DNA from: Paramacrobiotus metropolitanus | Taxonomy: Eukaryota > Tardigrada > Eutardigrada > Parachela > Macrobiotidae | Direction: 5' to 3' | Assembly: GCF_019649055.1 (NCBI RefSeq) | Contig: NW_026570356.1 | Location: forward strand, 124,001 to 188,000 | DNA length: 64,000 bases | Part shown: one piece after another, positions 46,145 to 57,952 of the stretch | Numbering within the stretch: the first letter of the stretch is position 1 | How the letters are laid out: every line of letters starts with the position of its first letter | Notes under the pieces: generated by a model | What the model was told of the DNA's origin: nothing | Databases searched by the model: none | The model's input: the letters and a program-made list of their open reading frames with translations, nothing else | Program-made: the position numbers and the translations under genes

Positions 46145-47244
46145 CTACGTCATAACAAAAATCATCCCCACGCCTGCACCGAGCACCGGACGTTCTCCAT
46201 TTTCGGCATCCGGCGGTCGCGGCCAGTTGGCCCCAATCAATCGATTGATACTCTCCGCCACTTCCGGGATGACCTTTCCACCATCATCCGAGTTGGTCAT
46301 AATGACGTACCCGTTGCCGGCTACCGCCGACGCCATAAAGGCACCTCATTCGCACCTCCATGCTCAAAAATATCTGTGGCGTTACCGAGGATCCCAGGTC
46401 CCAGTGTCAACATCTCTCTTGTCATCGCCGCGGAAATGACTTTGCTTGACGTTCCATGAAGCGAATTCTGCACCTCGATGATGTAGCGTGTAAAGTCCGA
46501 CGGGGTGCTCCACATTCCGGCGGCCGCCACCTCCGGGGAGGTATGCCACTTACCGACAACTTCCATTTTGTTTTCACGGTACCCGGCAGCGGCTTCGGCT
46601 TCCAGGGCCGTTGGTCGTACGTACTCCTCGTCATTCCAAATTTCCCGAAGACCTCTTCGTTCGTAATTAATCGGGAACGGCACTGCAACCCGGTCGACCA
46701 TGGCTTTCTGCATTACTGTGTAACCACCACCTGAATAGTGCCATTTTGTCCCTGGGACCGCCAAGGACTCTACCCTCGGGGAGTTCGCTGGTGGGTTCGT
46801 GCCCTGAAGAGCCTGGACGACCGTCGGAACGGGGTCGCCGTGTGGCAACCCGTAAAATCCGTGGACTTTAAGTCCCGTAGCGTGCGACGTTAATCGGCGG
46901 AGGTTAAACTTCTTGGTTGTCGTGTAGCTAATATCCTAAACCAACCAATAAGCTTTCAGGTACCCGTTGATGTCGTTGTCCAGCGATAATTGACCGGTTT
47001 CCACGAAATGCAGCGCGGCAAGCGCCGCCATGGGTTTGCTCATGGAGGCCGCTTGGAAGAGGGTGTCGGTGGTGACCGGCCGCGTGGCGGCGGCGTCGGC
47101 CAATCCAAAAGCTGGGGCCCAGGCGACGGTGCGGTTGATAATAACGGCCAGGCTTAATTCGGGAATGTTGTAATTCTACAAGTGCTCCTCGCCGGTGTAG
47201 TTCTGCCCGGCGCTGTCCTGGATGACAAGGATGGGCGGATTCAT
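46145..47244 (-). pseudogene. Beta-lactamase-family gene, inverted decayed copy
   Basis: Reading from 47244 down: MNPPILVIQDSAGQNYT.., then a stop at about codon 23, QAASMSKPMAALAALHFVET (SxxK kept), stop after YLKAYWLV, then KWHYSGGGYTVMQKAMVDR, a frameshift at FPINYERR, and EHGGANE before another shift. The final segment is GNGYVIMTNSDDGGK. Compared with 17797-19026 it lacks the N-terminal leader and a few residues before HGG. Clear pseudogene; all three active-site motifs are still readable. Confidence 0.9.
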
Positions 47245-47436
47245 CGTTTGTGGTTCAGTGCAGTCGTTTGTATTTTTTTGATGTGGTGCTTGTCACAGAG
47301 TCGAGAAAGTACGCTCCAAGAAAGGTTAATGCACACCCGATCGTCATTTTGTAAGCAATATCCGTTAAAACGCTTTTCGATGCGGAAGTAGTTTTGCTAA
47401 AATAACATAAACCTTCTGAAATTTGCCACAACTTCT

Positions 47437-47560
47437 GGAGGTGCTCAGTGTGGACTGCGGGCGGATTTATCGTACAACAATATAGTAGATGGCTGGAATT
47501 TCCCCTACAATACGTCCTGTTACAACTTCTCTTGTCGCTGACCCTTTTCCTCATTGAGCG
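47437..47560 (+). pseudogene. 3' remnant of an LRR-protein gene
   Basis: Aligns with 57843-57952, the end of the LRR gene (GTGCTCAGTGTGGACTGCGG shared), with frame breaks. It is the left end of the direct duplication that continues through the cysteine-rich gene. Confidence 0.75.
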
Positions 47561-48739
47561 CGCTACCGGTTTTCCAGCGTTACTAAAATTAGGGAACATG
47601 CGGCATGAACGTGCGTCTCCATGCATCGTTGTGACCAAACCGAAATGCATGTACAGAGTCGTCTCTGTGGCTCGTTGCGCGGTATTTCTTTAGAATTACG
47701 ATAAGAATATCATAGAACGTTTTTGCGGTTCAGACACTGCATCGACATGTGCATGTTTCTAACCTTCTTTTTCTACCCGTTTTATTGGTCAAACATGCTG
47801 CAACTGCTGGCTGCCGCTCTTTCTACAAAGCAACATTAACATTTAAAGAAAATTTACGAAGGCGACATGACACCAGTCAATGGTCGTCTGGTGGTGTTGA
47901 GATCGACATTTGGTTTGCCAGAATGAACGGATTTTCTGGATACGTGTTCGTCGTCGTAATTATCAGAATTCCACAAAATCACAGTCACAGATTAACACAC
48001 GTTACACATAAAAAATCTGGCTACACCAGTGGAAACTGTAAGACATTTGCGAATTGGGTGGTGTTAAAAATTAAAAAAATTGACATGTTAGTAAAGTTTC
48101 AGAAAATTCTGATAGCCTGAGTAAAAGAAAATTTTAAAACCCATTATTTATTGTTCCTGAATACAAGAAATTTGATATGCCCGGATTTATGATGGCAGTT
48201 CCTAGCAACCCTTACATTCCGCCACCCACTTGAGTGGCAAAACGGGCTTATGGATAAGTGTTTTAAGGATTGCTCAGACACTGTAATTTTTTTGCTGAAA
48301 ACCAAGCTTTTACTAGAAATAAACGCTGTTTGTCACGAGGTATTGTGATACCGCTTTATCATTTTCACCATAGTTTCCGGTTTCAGGAAAGTTGGGCGTT
48401 TCGCGAAGCGTCCACTTCAAATTAGTAGGTAGAATCAGCCTAAAACTTGCAGTCAGTTGCAAATATTTGATGTTTTCCTATTCATTTCAGCGAATCCACC
48501 AACAGAGAAAACCCTCGATGTTGGGTGTATTATCAGAAAATCCCGGGGATTGTGTGCGACATAACTGCACAAGATGAAGTGTTGTCCGAAAACGGCGCGG
48601 CGGGTTTGAAGCGTATGCTGACCACAGCTTCGATTTCACTCGAACATGGCAGTATAAAAGTGTTCAGGAAACTGGTATCAAACTTACAACTTCCGCTTAA
48701 TATGCAATTTCACTTTGAATATTGTAATGCACATAAAAC
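47561..48739 (+). repeat. Duplicated intergenic segment upstream of cysteine-rich gene A
   Basis: Aligns with 57953-59180: AACATGCGGCATGAACG, CATTCCGCCACCCACTTGAG, GGCAAAACGGGC, GGAAAGTTGGGCGT. A 123-codon frame here (47749) is broken in the other copy, so it is probably not coding. Confidence 0.8.
48653..48660 (+). promoter_or_regulatory. TATA box of cysteine-rich gene A
   Basis: TATAAAAG 80 bp before the ATG, conserved at the same spacing in copy B. Confidence 0.65.
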
Positions 48740-49911
48740 ATGTACGGTACTACGTTGCTCTGTGTAACCGGTTTTGGGTTGCTGTGTACCATCAGCGGCG
48801 GTGATATACCTTATATCAACACTTCCTTTGTACTGCAACACCTTACGGAAATTAATGCCGTCAAGCTTTATGCGCCATGGCCGCTCGTTATCAGCAACGA
48901 AGAACTGGCGACTGCTCTGGAAACGTTGACTAAAAACGTTGATCTTTCATATCGGGATGCCCTGCAAGTCATCAGTAACTACAGTACTTTGATGGACAGC
49001 TCGCTGCCGCTTTGTCCCGGAGACGGGTTTCCCAGCTGCGACAACTGCAAACCCGGAACAGCCCGCGACAACCTAACGATGACGCAGTGCTGCTTTGCGC
49101 ACAAATGGGCTTGGGTCAATAAGAAACCACTCCGCGACGTTTACCCGTACAATTTATACCTGCCTGCGCTGAACGACACCGGTGCGGAGCTTCAGCGGGC
49201 TCACTACCTAAAAGAAGCTGATCTCTGGTCTGGTGAGTAAACAATTTTTTTTTAATTTTTAACCATTAATTTTCATTCTGGTAATTCAATAACTGATACC
49301 CTGCAACCAGCGAATTCCGGAATAACTGAGCGGGATAGTGGATACTTTGCTAGGTGCTTCCAGAGTATTAATGCGTATTTATCACAGGTTTTGAACTTCA
49401 CAAACTTTTCCGAAAAACATTTAATTTGTAATACAATATTTCTACAAAGCATTAAATTCTTTCTATAAATATCCGTGCAATTTTAATTGAGGAACATAGA
49501 GTCAATGCGACGAATGTGGAACCAAGACCGGGTATTCCGTGTGTAGGTAGAGTGAGAAAAACCATTTTACCTGTGAGGTTGTGACCGATTTTGTCCCATG
49601 AACATTAAAATTTTTGACAGCTGGTGTATCAGCTTAATAGTCTTGCATCTGACAGTAAGGAAAAAGCGGCCTTATCGCCGAACATTATATTTTAACACTT
49701 CCCGTTTGCGAAAACGTAAACGCGGAACAGTGGTTAAATGCAATATTGCTTTCGCTGCGGAAAATAAAATTGTGTGTTAGCGGATCCATGCACGGGTGAG
49801 CCAGCTGACTCTATTCCCGACGGTCCCTACGTTCCATGGCGCAAGAGACAACCGGAGGACGCAGTCACTAGTTTTAAGGCAAAACTTTCGGACTACTTCC
49901 GCATTCCTTGA
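48740..49911 (+). CDS. Secreted six-cysteine protein, copy A (2 exons)
   Basis: Exons 48740-49232 and 49781-49911 (phase 1; donor gtgagt, acceptor gtgttag) give 207 residues. Residues 1-20 are a signal peptide. An acidic helical region (ISNEELATALETLTKNV) is followed by a Cys-rich domain with C92, C100, C103, C117-C118 and C168, and conserved blocks GFPSCDNCKPGTARD, QCCFAHKWAWVN, DVYPYNLYL and DPCTGEPADSIP. A basic WRKR follows at 184-187, a possible processing site. N-glycosylation sequons occur (NTS, NYS, NLT, NDT). I recognise no family; a disulfide-bonded ligand or effector is the simplest reading. The second exon is a firm call because copy B has the same splice sites and exon length with an unrelated tail. 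Confidence 0.85.
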
Positions 49912-50530
49912 CATTCGCTCGGTAAAGAATAGAGCATTTCAGTTTCCTACGGTTGCTAGCAGATTTCAGTTGCTAAGAAATTGGAAATCCTACTGTGTGA
50001 CGTTTATCGGTGGTGCAATAGGCTACAGACTACACTGTACTAATGATACGCAATGGAAGTGCTTATTAAAGTATGTCTGATATGAAATACCGCAAATGTT
50101 CAAGTAATTTAATCTTAGCGGGAAAATACTTCATCGAAGAACACGAAATTATTGCAGACGTATGTATCGTAAATTATATGTATCGTAAATGGTGAACGGT
50201 GATACTCAACCAAACGGATAGACGCTGCACTTTAATACTGCTCATTGCTGCATGGAGCCATGCCGGTAATACTCGTATAAATATAGTAAAGCCCTGCGCT
50301 TCGTAAATGAAATACAGCATGACTGCGTTTTCTTTATAATCATCGGCAATAAAGAGGGCCGAAATGCGTGAGCAATGAGGACATGCATGTTCCAGGGTTT
50401 TTTGGTTCTGGTTTGGTGAAGGTAAGCACAAGAATGTCCGGATATTTGCCACGAATCAGCACAGAATTACGAAAAACGCAAATTTAGCGATTACGCAGCA
50501 ATCCATATAAAGACGCGCAACGCCACAAAG
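49912..50530 (+). repeat. Duplicated 3' flank of cysteine-rich gene A
   Basis: Parts align with 60364-61000 and 61440-61700 (GGTTCTGGTTTGGTGA, CGGATATTT, AAGACGCGC). Copy B carries a MITE that this copy lacks. A minus frame (50452-50174) is shared with copy B but diverges after about 30 codons. Confidence 0.65.
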
Positions 50531-52564
50531 TTTACAACTTTACGAGGCAAACTTCGACATGACCCTTTCGAATACTCGCACGTATACCTGATTTTCGTAT
50601 ACCTGCACTGTGCGAATCGATAGATCTAACACCCTTCACGCACATGTGTTGAATATGTACTGTATACGTGATATCGATATTTGTTGTGCACCAGCCATGC
50701 CTTAAATAAACGTAACGCTTAAAGAGTGGGGCGTGGCGCGCCGTGGTATGGAGCTGGGCGTAACCCAGGAATCTGTAATCCTCGATGTGCCGTACTTTTG
50801 CAAGAAATAATTCGCCGGCTTGTGCACAGGGACGCTGCACACAAAATGTCTACTCTAGAAGTACACACTAAATGTTGCATGCGCAACCGTTTGTATTTAC
50901 ACAGCGGAAAGAACAACACTAAAATTTCATTTATTATCAGCGCGCATCGTATGATCAGATTCCGATTTAGATGACAACGAGGACCGCCGTTGCAGTTTAT
51001 TTGCAGTTCCGCCGGCGAGGATTAAAATTCATTTGGAACCATTGGTCGGTTGTAGGGTACGACCGGCTTCCATTCACTGCCGGTGTCCTACAGCAGGTAT
51101 GGCCGACCAGGTTCCCAGGAGAAGGTCTCGGGCGCCCAAGGCACGCCTGCTCTCGTTTTTGTCTCCTTGAGTCGTTAAGTATTTGTTAAATGCTTCCTGA
51201 TTCTTGTGTAAAATTTTTATGCTCATATCAAGAACTTGCTGTAGCTGAAAGGACTGGGACGGTGCACTACGTGATTACTGTCTCATTCAGGAAGCACTGC
51301 TGTGCTAAAGCTTTCCATAGTCCCACAGAATCTGTTGTCCCCTTTAAAAGATATTCTCAAGTCTCCTATCAAAAGCTTCCTGATATTTTAACAGATTGTA
51401 CTGAACACAGAAACCCAGATTTCGGGGGCTAGAAATTATTAGGAGGGAAAAGAATTCTGTTAAGAAAACTGCCAACAAGGCGCATCTGTCAACTCTCCCA
51501 TACACTGAAGGGAAGCTGCCATGGGCTGACGTTAAACGGTTGGTTTCCAGTCCTTTCACACTACAGTAAGCACTTCCTTAGATATCAATTCCCTTCGATG
51601 GCGAATTTTCAAATTTATAATTAAAGTGGTGGCATTTGCCACCGCCTCTGACCATCAGCTACTTCGGTCTTGCCATCTGAGAGGTGCACAGCTCCTGCAG
51701 CTTCATTAAAATGAAAATACTTCGGCGAAAAATTACAAATTCTACAGTATATTGAATGGAATGTTCTGTTCATGTGATTATTGGTTGGCGCACCCCTGTT
51801 GACCTTTGCAGATAAAATCAGTTTTTATTTTTCAGACATTTTTCTTTTCTACAACAAAGAAGCTTTTAGGAACTTTGACCCGGCTTATTCGCCTTGGTTA
51901 AACGCTAGGTGCGGCGCGGCGAAAAGGAGGCAGTCTAACTCAGTAATACACATATCGAACAATTAAAGACAATTAATTTAAGTACATTGTTATTCAACTT
52001 TTGGCTTTACTATGCAGTTTATTGCTGGTTTAATGTAATATTTCACGGCTGTCAGAGAACTGATAGGATTGCGTTCGTTACATTGTAACGCTAATGGTCA
52101 CATGATCTGCCGGCAATACGAATGTAAGCATAGTAAACACTGTGCTTCAGCAGCAATTATAAGTGTGTTTTTTTCGAACAAACGGTATATCCGCTGGTCT
52201 ATTTTGTCGTCTTGGCGGTTTTTCTGCACAAGGTGGGACAATTCAGTTTATAACCTTGCAGTAACTACGAGTGTACCATAACTGTACAAGCAGTGCAGAT
52301 GCGATAATTTTTATCATGCTGCTGCCGCACTTTTTCCTGCTGTAAAAACGTATTGGCTGTAAAATGGCACAAGGTGATATTCTACCTCAATAAATGCATG
52401 GGACTGCCGGTGGAATGAGCATTACCTCTGTGAGAGAAACTCTTCTTTACGTTAATTGTATATGCGTAGACGGTAGATACACTAAAGAAATGTCTGCTTG
52501 GCCTGCCCACGTTTAAGAAATAATTGTTTCTTCGTTAGCAGCTTCGCTCTCGCTTTCAGCAGCA
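50531..52564. other. Intergenic stretch
   Basis: No recognised gene. Frames at 50726, 50971 and 51190 have no domain features. Nothing else seen. Confidence 0.4.
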
Positions 52565-53002
52565 ATGGCCCTGAAATACGCCTCGTGGGTGCACGGGAAC
52601 ATTCTTAGGCAATCCTGTGGGAACAAGTGGTCCATAGAGTTCTCGAGAAGTGGGGCGGTAATACGCCGGCGCCAAGGCAGTCGTACCGGCGTCGTCGAAA
52701 TTCCGGTGCCGGCACCCGTTGTCATTGACGACCCACGGCTGCGCTACAAGGCTGTGATACTGCGATACCGAACGCGCACGGGAGCGAAAATCATCGGTTT
52801 GCACGTCTACGAATGTGGCCGAAGTGTGTCCTAATCCAGTCTCGACCGTCAAAGATATGATTATGACGACATCTGGGAGGTCATGGACCAGAACAACCAA
52901 CCGGAAGTCTTGTGGGGCCCCAATCTGACGGTGTCTATCGATTTCGGGACTCACAGTGAAGATGCAGTGGAAATTGGCGGGGCTGGCATTGACTTTATTT
53001 GA
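52565..53002 (+). pseudogene. DUF6623-like protein with one in-frame stop
   Basis: ATG at 52565 opens a 145-codon frame with one TAA at 52832-52834; the same frame then runs on to TGA at 53000-53002. Features: MALKYASWVHGN at the start, VEIPVPAPVVIDDPRLRYKA, AKIIGLHVYE, then EVLWGPNLTVSIDFGTHSED and AGIDF at the end. From memory this matches, end to end, a family of small proteins (DUF6623) mostly from bacteria and some fungi; function unknown. Full length apart from the stop, intronless. Possible horizontal acquisition. The stop could be a real lesion or a base error. Confidence 0.7.
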
Positions 53003-53152
53003 ATATAAATTGTTTTAATGTAGAAGGTAATTTCCGCCAAAGCGTCGCTTAACAACAAATCGCGCGCCTGGTGGCTGATTGGGGAGGTGTTCGAAATCTT
53101 ATTGTCATTTCCGATCAATGTGAACAACATCGTAGCATTTACAGTATAAATA

Positions 53153-53589
53153 CCGTAAAACCCTATATTAACGCCCCCCCCCCCCCGAAATTAACGCCCC
53201 GTGCGGTTTTAAACGCCCCCTCCCAAAGCTCTCGAAATAATAAAAGCCCCCCCAAAATTATCGCCCCGGGGCGCCTAATAAGTTGCGGCGGCGCGCATCT
53301 TTAGAGCGTTGTCGTTACAGTCTAAATGGTACATCTTCTTAAGTTAGGTAAATTCCATTTAAAAACACCCGTTAAACCATGATTTTCTAGCAAATGTGTT
53401 GGTTTCTAATTTATTCCTTTGATATCCACAAATATAAATCTCGTTAAAACTCTGATATCATACGCGCGTTATTCATTTGAAATATTAGACCCCCCCCCCC
53501 CGTAATAAACGCCCCCTGCGGTTTTAAACGCCCCCTCCCGAAGCTCTCGAAAAAATAAAGGCCCAGGGCGTTAATATCGGGTTTTACGG
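53153..53589. mobile_element. TA-flanked MITE (437 bp), C-rich
   Basis: Ends CCGTAAAACCC at 53153 and GGGTTTTACGG at 53589 with TA on both sides; arms continue with ATTAACGCC. Inside, two C-tracts and repeated GCGGTTTTAAACGCCCCCTC. Tc1/mariner-type non-autonomous element. Confidence 0.85.
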
Positions 53590-54924
53590 TATGTGCCTAC
53601 TGCCCGCTTATTCGTTTATTTGGCTTTAAGGCGGTGCTTGTGTGTTGTTCCATTAACCCCTTTTAGAATAAAAATTATCAATAAATGCATAGTTGGACAT
53701 GGCCGCGTGAAACACTTGCGTACCGCATACGAGTCGGCAATCGACGAAACCGTCAACACCAGCTCACCAATCCAGGGCATTTTCTTAAAAGCATCTGAAG
53801 CTAATATTTAACTTATCTGGCTACAATCAAATTGCTTTATTTCTCAGTAATTATCATAACGAAAGAAAAAAGATGTGTTTTAGTTCGGGATAGAAGTATG
53901 CAATGAGAAAAAATTTAAAGACCGACAGCTCAATTCTTACACGCTCTATACAGTTTATTCGCAAATTTCGCATGACATGTCCGCAGTGCTGCACTATCCC
54001 AAGTAGAAAAAAATTAATAACAGCAAGTTTCACCGGCTTATAAAGCGGCGCCACCCGGAAAGAAAACGAACTAATTTGCGTAATTTGTGACGACAAAACG
54101 GATAATACATATAATACATATTATTGATCGACCGAAGCGTAGTGAAGGTCTTCTATGTTCAGCGATTATGGAAAATGTGATGTCCGTCCTTTGGTCAACG
54201 CCACATTCGTATTAGAAAAGGGAGGGGCACAAAAGCTTTCTGCACTGACGGCTTGTAACAGCGGTGTGTCTTTTCTTTCGTACCAATGCCCCTTCTACCA
54301 GTGCTCAAAGCAGTGCCTCTATGCATGGGCAGACACTCTCTTAAAAATTGTACACAGGTACCACCGGCGCCACAGGGTACCACAAGGTCCTACCACGATA
54401 ATAGTATTTTGATTCGGCTTGCTTTTCCGTTACGTGCTGACCGATTGCATCCTAATTTGTCATATACTTCAGAAGTAGCCATATTTACATAATTAGACTT
54501 ATATGTCTACATTCTGTCTATAAAAGTTATCTAGGATTATTTAGCCGCTCGATGAGAATGCGCTACTGTATACGGTCTGGTGCCTGGTACGTAATAATCA
54601 TACTGATCGCTGGGCGATGTAACGCGTGAGAAAAAGTAAAAACAAGCTGGAATATACCGTTGACCTTTTCCTGAAAGATACAGTTTTTAAACTGTCGTCT
54701 AACATGCCTCTAAAACCGGCATAGCCATCCGTCGGCTTAGAAGAACCTCCATCGAAGTTTGGCCTGCTACCATAAGTTCCAGTAATTTCACGAATGGTGT
54801 CCTATCTCGACATTTCGCGGGTTCATGTTAATAACACGCATTTTTTCTAGCTCTGTTTATGATGCAAAGCATAAAATAAAACGTATTTGCCCCAGCTTGT
54901 TTCGCCGTCTGGAATGCTAATCTA
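53590..54924. other. Intergenic, with a Harbinger-like MITE fragment at 54126-54190
   Basis: TCGACCGAAGC followed by GTGAAGGTCTTCTATGTTCA at about 54127 repeats one end of the element at 36775. No matching opposite end is seen. A plus frame at 54155 runs from this repeat and is not considered a gene. Confidence 0.55.
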
Positions 54925-56217
54925 CAGAGGGTGATTTCGCAATATGCTTCCAGCACGGGAAAAAATTCCCGAAAATTTCCCTTTCTATTCTTTTAATCTG
55001 TTTGCTAACCAGTCTTGTGGGAATAAGTGTGCCTAATTTTTCAAAATGATTTGTTTAGTTCGAGCGATAAACATGGCACGAAAAACCGATTTAAGAACAA
55101 GGTGCCGAGTGCCGGCTCTATCAACAATTTGTAAGAGCCACAGAAAAATCGCCGAGTGTCTGATGAGCAAAGGGATCGCTATTTCTCATACTACGGTAAA
55201 TAAGATCTTGAAATTTTAAGGACCCGAGAGTGAAGGAAAGGGTTCGCCTGCAACACGCCTAGAAAATCAGTGCCTACCCAAAGTTCCCACAAAGTCCCTC
55301 ATCGCCGAAGTCAAGGGGGTTATCTCAACACCGAATCCACCGTCTCAGAGACAGTTGGCAAAGAAATTTAGGACATCCCAGTACACGATATCGAAGATTA
55401 TTCTTCAGGATCTTGAAGCGAAAGTACGTAAAAGTGTCAAAGTACAGGCCCTATCAAATAAGCAGGCAAAACAGCGTGCTTCTCGTGGTTCCCGATTTGC
55501 CAAATTTCTGAACCAGCGAAATATACTCCAAATCATTCTAATCGACGAAGCATGAGTCCATCTTGATTATACGGGCAAGCGAAGAAAGATCTGCTACGAG
55601 TTTAAAGGATACAAAAATCCCGAAAATTGGATAAAATTTTGCAGATTTAAAAAACCACTAGGTGTTATGTTTATCGCCGGAATTTCTTATCGTGGCCTAA
55701 CAGCGATCCGGTTCATTCCTCCCACTCCCAAAATAACCGCCGATCTCTGCATTCAAAGCGTGTTGGAGCCATTGGTGCAAAAAGACTTCCCCCGTGTCTA
55801 TCCAGGCGAAGAAAGGAAGGTGGCACTTCATCAGGACTCCGCTCCCGCATATACTTCCAAAAAAATCTGCCAGCGGCTAGCTTCTAGCGGCATCCGAAAC
55901 ATTCCGAAGGGCATGTGGCCGAGCAACTTACCGGACTTAACATCCATGAATTTTGGAATGAACGGGATTTTTAAAAGAATTTTGTATCACGAGTATGCAG
56001 CGTCGATTCGCGGTTTGTTAACAGTCGCGCGCCGATCATTCTCTATAATTTAAATTACCCTGATACGTCGAATACTTCTTTCCTGGCGTTATTGTGTGGA
56101 GTTGATGGCAGAGAAGAAGGGCTTTCAGATAGAGCAAATATTAGAATAAAGTCAATGCGGCGGAGATTATAATAAATTTATGAACAGAGTGGAAGCATAT
56201 TGCGAAATCACCCTCTG
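54925..56217 (+). mobile_element. Mariner-type transposon (1293 bp) with intact 28-bp ends
   Basis: CAGAGGGTGATTTCGCAATA at the left end; the exact reverse complement closes the right end (28 bp perfect at 54925-54952 and 56190-56217). TA duplication at 54923-54924 and 56218-56219. Length is typical of mariner. Confidence 0.95.
55073..56053 (+). pseudogene. Mariner/Tc1 transposase, inactivated
   Basis: N-terminal helix-turn-helix remnant (MARKTDLRTRCRV.. IAISHTTVNKIL) ends at a stop. It is followed by frames with LIDEA, a stop, HLDYTGKRRK, LHQDSAPAYTSK (second catalytic Asp) and WPSNLPDLTSMNFGMNGIFK where the third acidic residue would be expected. Several stops and shifts; not functional. 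Confidence 0.9.
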
Positions 56218-56774
56218 TAGTACGAAAGTACTACGGATAGCGCGAAAAGATCAAACATTGCTCTAAGAACTAAGAAGTGATATAATTAACTTATCATAAC
56301 CTGACATATTCCGATCCGTTTACGCCTAACTGTATTAAGGGTTAATGGTGCAGACGTACATGTACAGGCGGGACTTATTATTTTGTACACGCTTGTACGC
56401 GAAACAAATAACGTCCGCTTTCCGAGGTGAATTTCCCAACTTAAATTTGTGGTAAACGTTCCCTTATCTGATGTCAGAAAATTTTCAAAGCAAGCACAAA
56501 GATCAATGTGCGTTGCCTGCTGCTTATTTAGGCAGCGCATTGTGGAAAGTCTTATTACTGTAAGCTCAGACATTTGCTGCGCGAAACCGTCTGAATTATT
56601 ATAACATTTTCTGACAGCTCAGCAAACGCGAGCATCAAAAAGGTTGCTGTGTTTCGCTTTTAGAAATGCGCCTTCATAGATGGATCATTTTTCCAGCATT
56701 TGAATGATTTTCGATTACATGCAATTCTACAGAAGCCTGATTCAGTCAATGCTAGGTTTATTATTAGTTCACGG
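56218..56774. other. Promoter region of the LRR gene
   Basis: About 56420-56774 is duplicated at 26430-26799. No TATA box stands out. Confidence 0.5.
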
Positions 56775-57952
56775 ATGGAGTATCTAAAAATGCGCATAAT
56801 TTTATTGTTTTCTCTAACAGCAGCCGTGCTGGGTAAGTATTTTAAAGCGTTTCCCCTGACTTACGCAGGAATGGAAAACGCTCCACATCCTGAACCAGTA
56901 ATTCCTAAATACGATAATAACCTATCGCACTAATGCACAGGTTCCGGCACGGATCTCGAACAAGACTGCAGTAATTCGACCCACGACTATGTGGGAACTA
57001 CCAGACTGCCGACCACCACGCCTTCTTTTCCTTTCCGCACAGATTTGTTGACGAAAGAAGAATGTTTTATTTACTCCACCTTAGGCGAAAGAAGTGCTTG
57101 CAGACTTGGCATCGTGCTCGACGACGCCTGTAACGTAACCGAACAAGATCCTTACTACAAATACTACGCCTCGTCCAGAACCTACCTGGAACTCGAGTGT
57201 CGACTCGCAAATCGCTCAGACATGCGGCAGTTGACGCGAAGCATCCCTCGCATCAGTCGAACCGGGCTGTGACAATCCTGCTAACAGAAACAAGCGACGC
57301 GAGTCACCCGATAGATTCCGACGTTATCCATCCTATTCGACAACAAATCGTGGAGCTCACCGTCGTCTCTAATACGTCAGCCACAACCTTCAAGGTGTAC
57401 GAAGCCGGTACGTTGCCCAGGTTGCTGCGTTTCAAAGTGCAGCATGGAAAAACTTTGAAGGTTAAAAAGAGAGATTTTTCCCGCATGCCGGAAGTACGAA
57501 TGATTTGCTTTGAGTCGTCCATGTTCGATTCGCTGGAGCGTTACACGTTTATGGACTTGCCTAAACTGGAGAGCTTAGTTTTGGAGGAAAGGATCAGATA
57601 TATGTTGTACAAAACGGAATTGTACGAAAAATATGACCCCACCGGGACCGTCAATCGGCCAATGAGCATCGAGGATATCCAGAAGGTGCGACGTCTGCAC
57701 TGCGACTGTTCGTTTGTTTGGCTCCGGAATTTTCTCAAACAGACGCCACATCTCGCATCTCGAAAAGCGGAGGGCGAAGTATTTGTTGTAGGCAACTACT
57801 ATTCACCTGCTGTTTTAAACCCGGTAAATGATTTGAACCCAGAGGTGCTCAGTGTGGACTGCGGGCGGAAGTTATCCTACAACAATACTAACGCTGGTTG
57901 GCATTTCTCCTATAATACGTCGTGTTACACTTACAACCTATCTTGTAGCTGA
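56775..57952 (+). CDS. Secreted LRR-like protein (2 exons, one frameshift)
   Basis: Exon 1 (56775-56832) is a signal peptide, MRIILLFSLTAAVLG, joined in phase 1 (gtaagt / gcacag) to exon 2 from 56941. The first part (DCSNSTHDYVG.. KEECFIYSTLGERSACRLG.. LELECRLANRS) is Cys-rich like an LRR N-terminal cap. The frame then shifts near 57200-57260 into one with IVELTVVSNTSAT, LPRLLRFKVQHGKTLK, MPEVRMICFESSMFDSLERY and LPKLESLVLEE (about four degenerate LRRs), then LHCDCSFVWLRNFLKQTP, a classic LRR C-terminal cap, and a Cys/Asn-rich end. The shift may be a lesion or base error; a micro-intron is unlikely. Extracellular binding protein; ligand unknown. Remnants at 26.8 and 47.4 kb show repeated duplication. 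Confidence 0.7.

Noticed and set aside
47749-48120. 123-codon frame with a hydrophobic start
   Set aside because: The duplicated counterpart at 58.2 kb is not open, so it is unlikely to be coding.
54155-54412. 85-codon frame with several cysteines
   Set aside because: It begins inside a MITE end, has no leader and no homologous copy.
57200-57300. A micro-intron to explain the frame change in the LRR gene
   Set aside because: The only GT-AG pairs giving the right frame are about 19-32 bases long, shorter than plausible introns.
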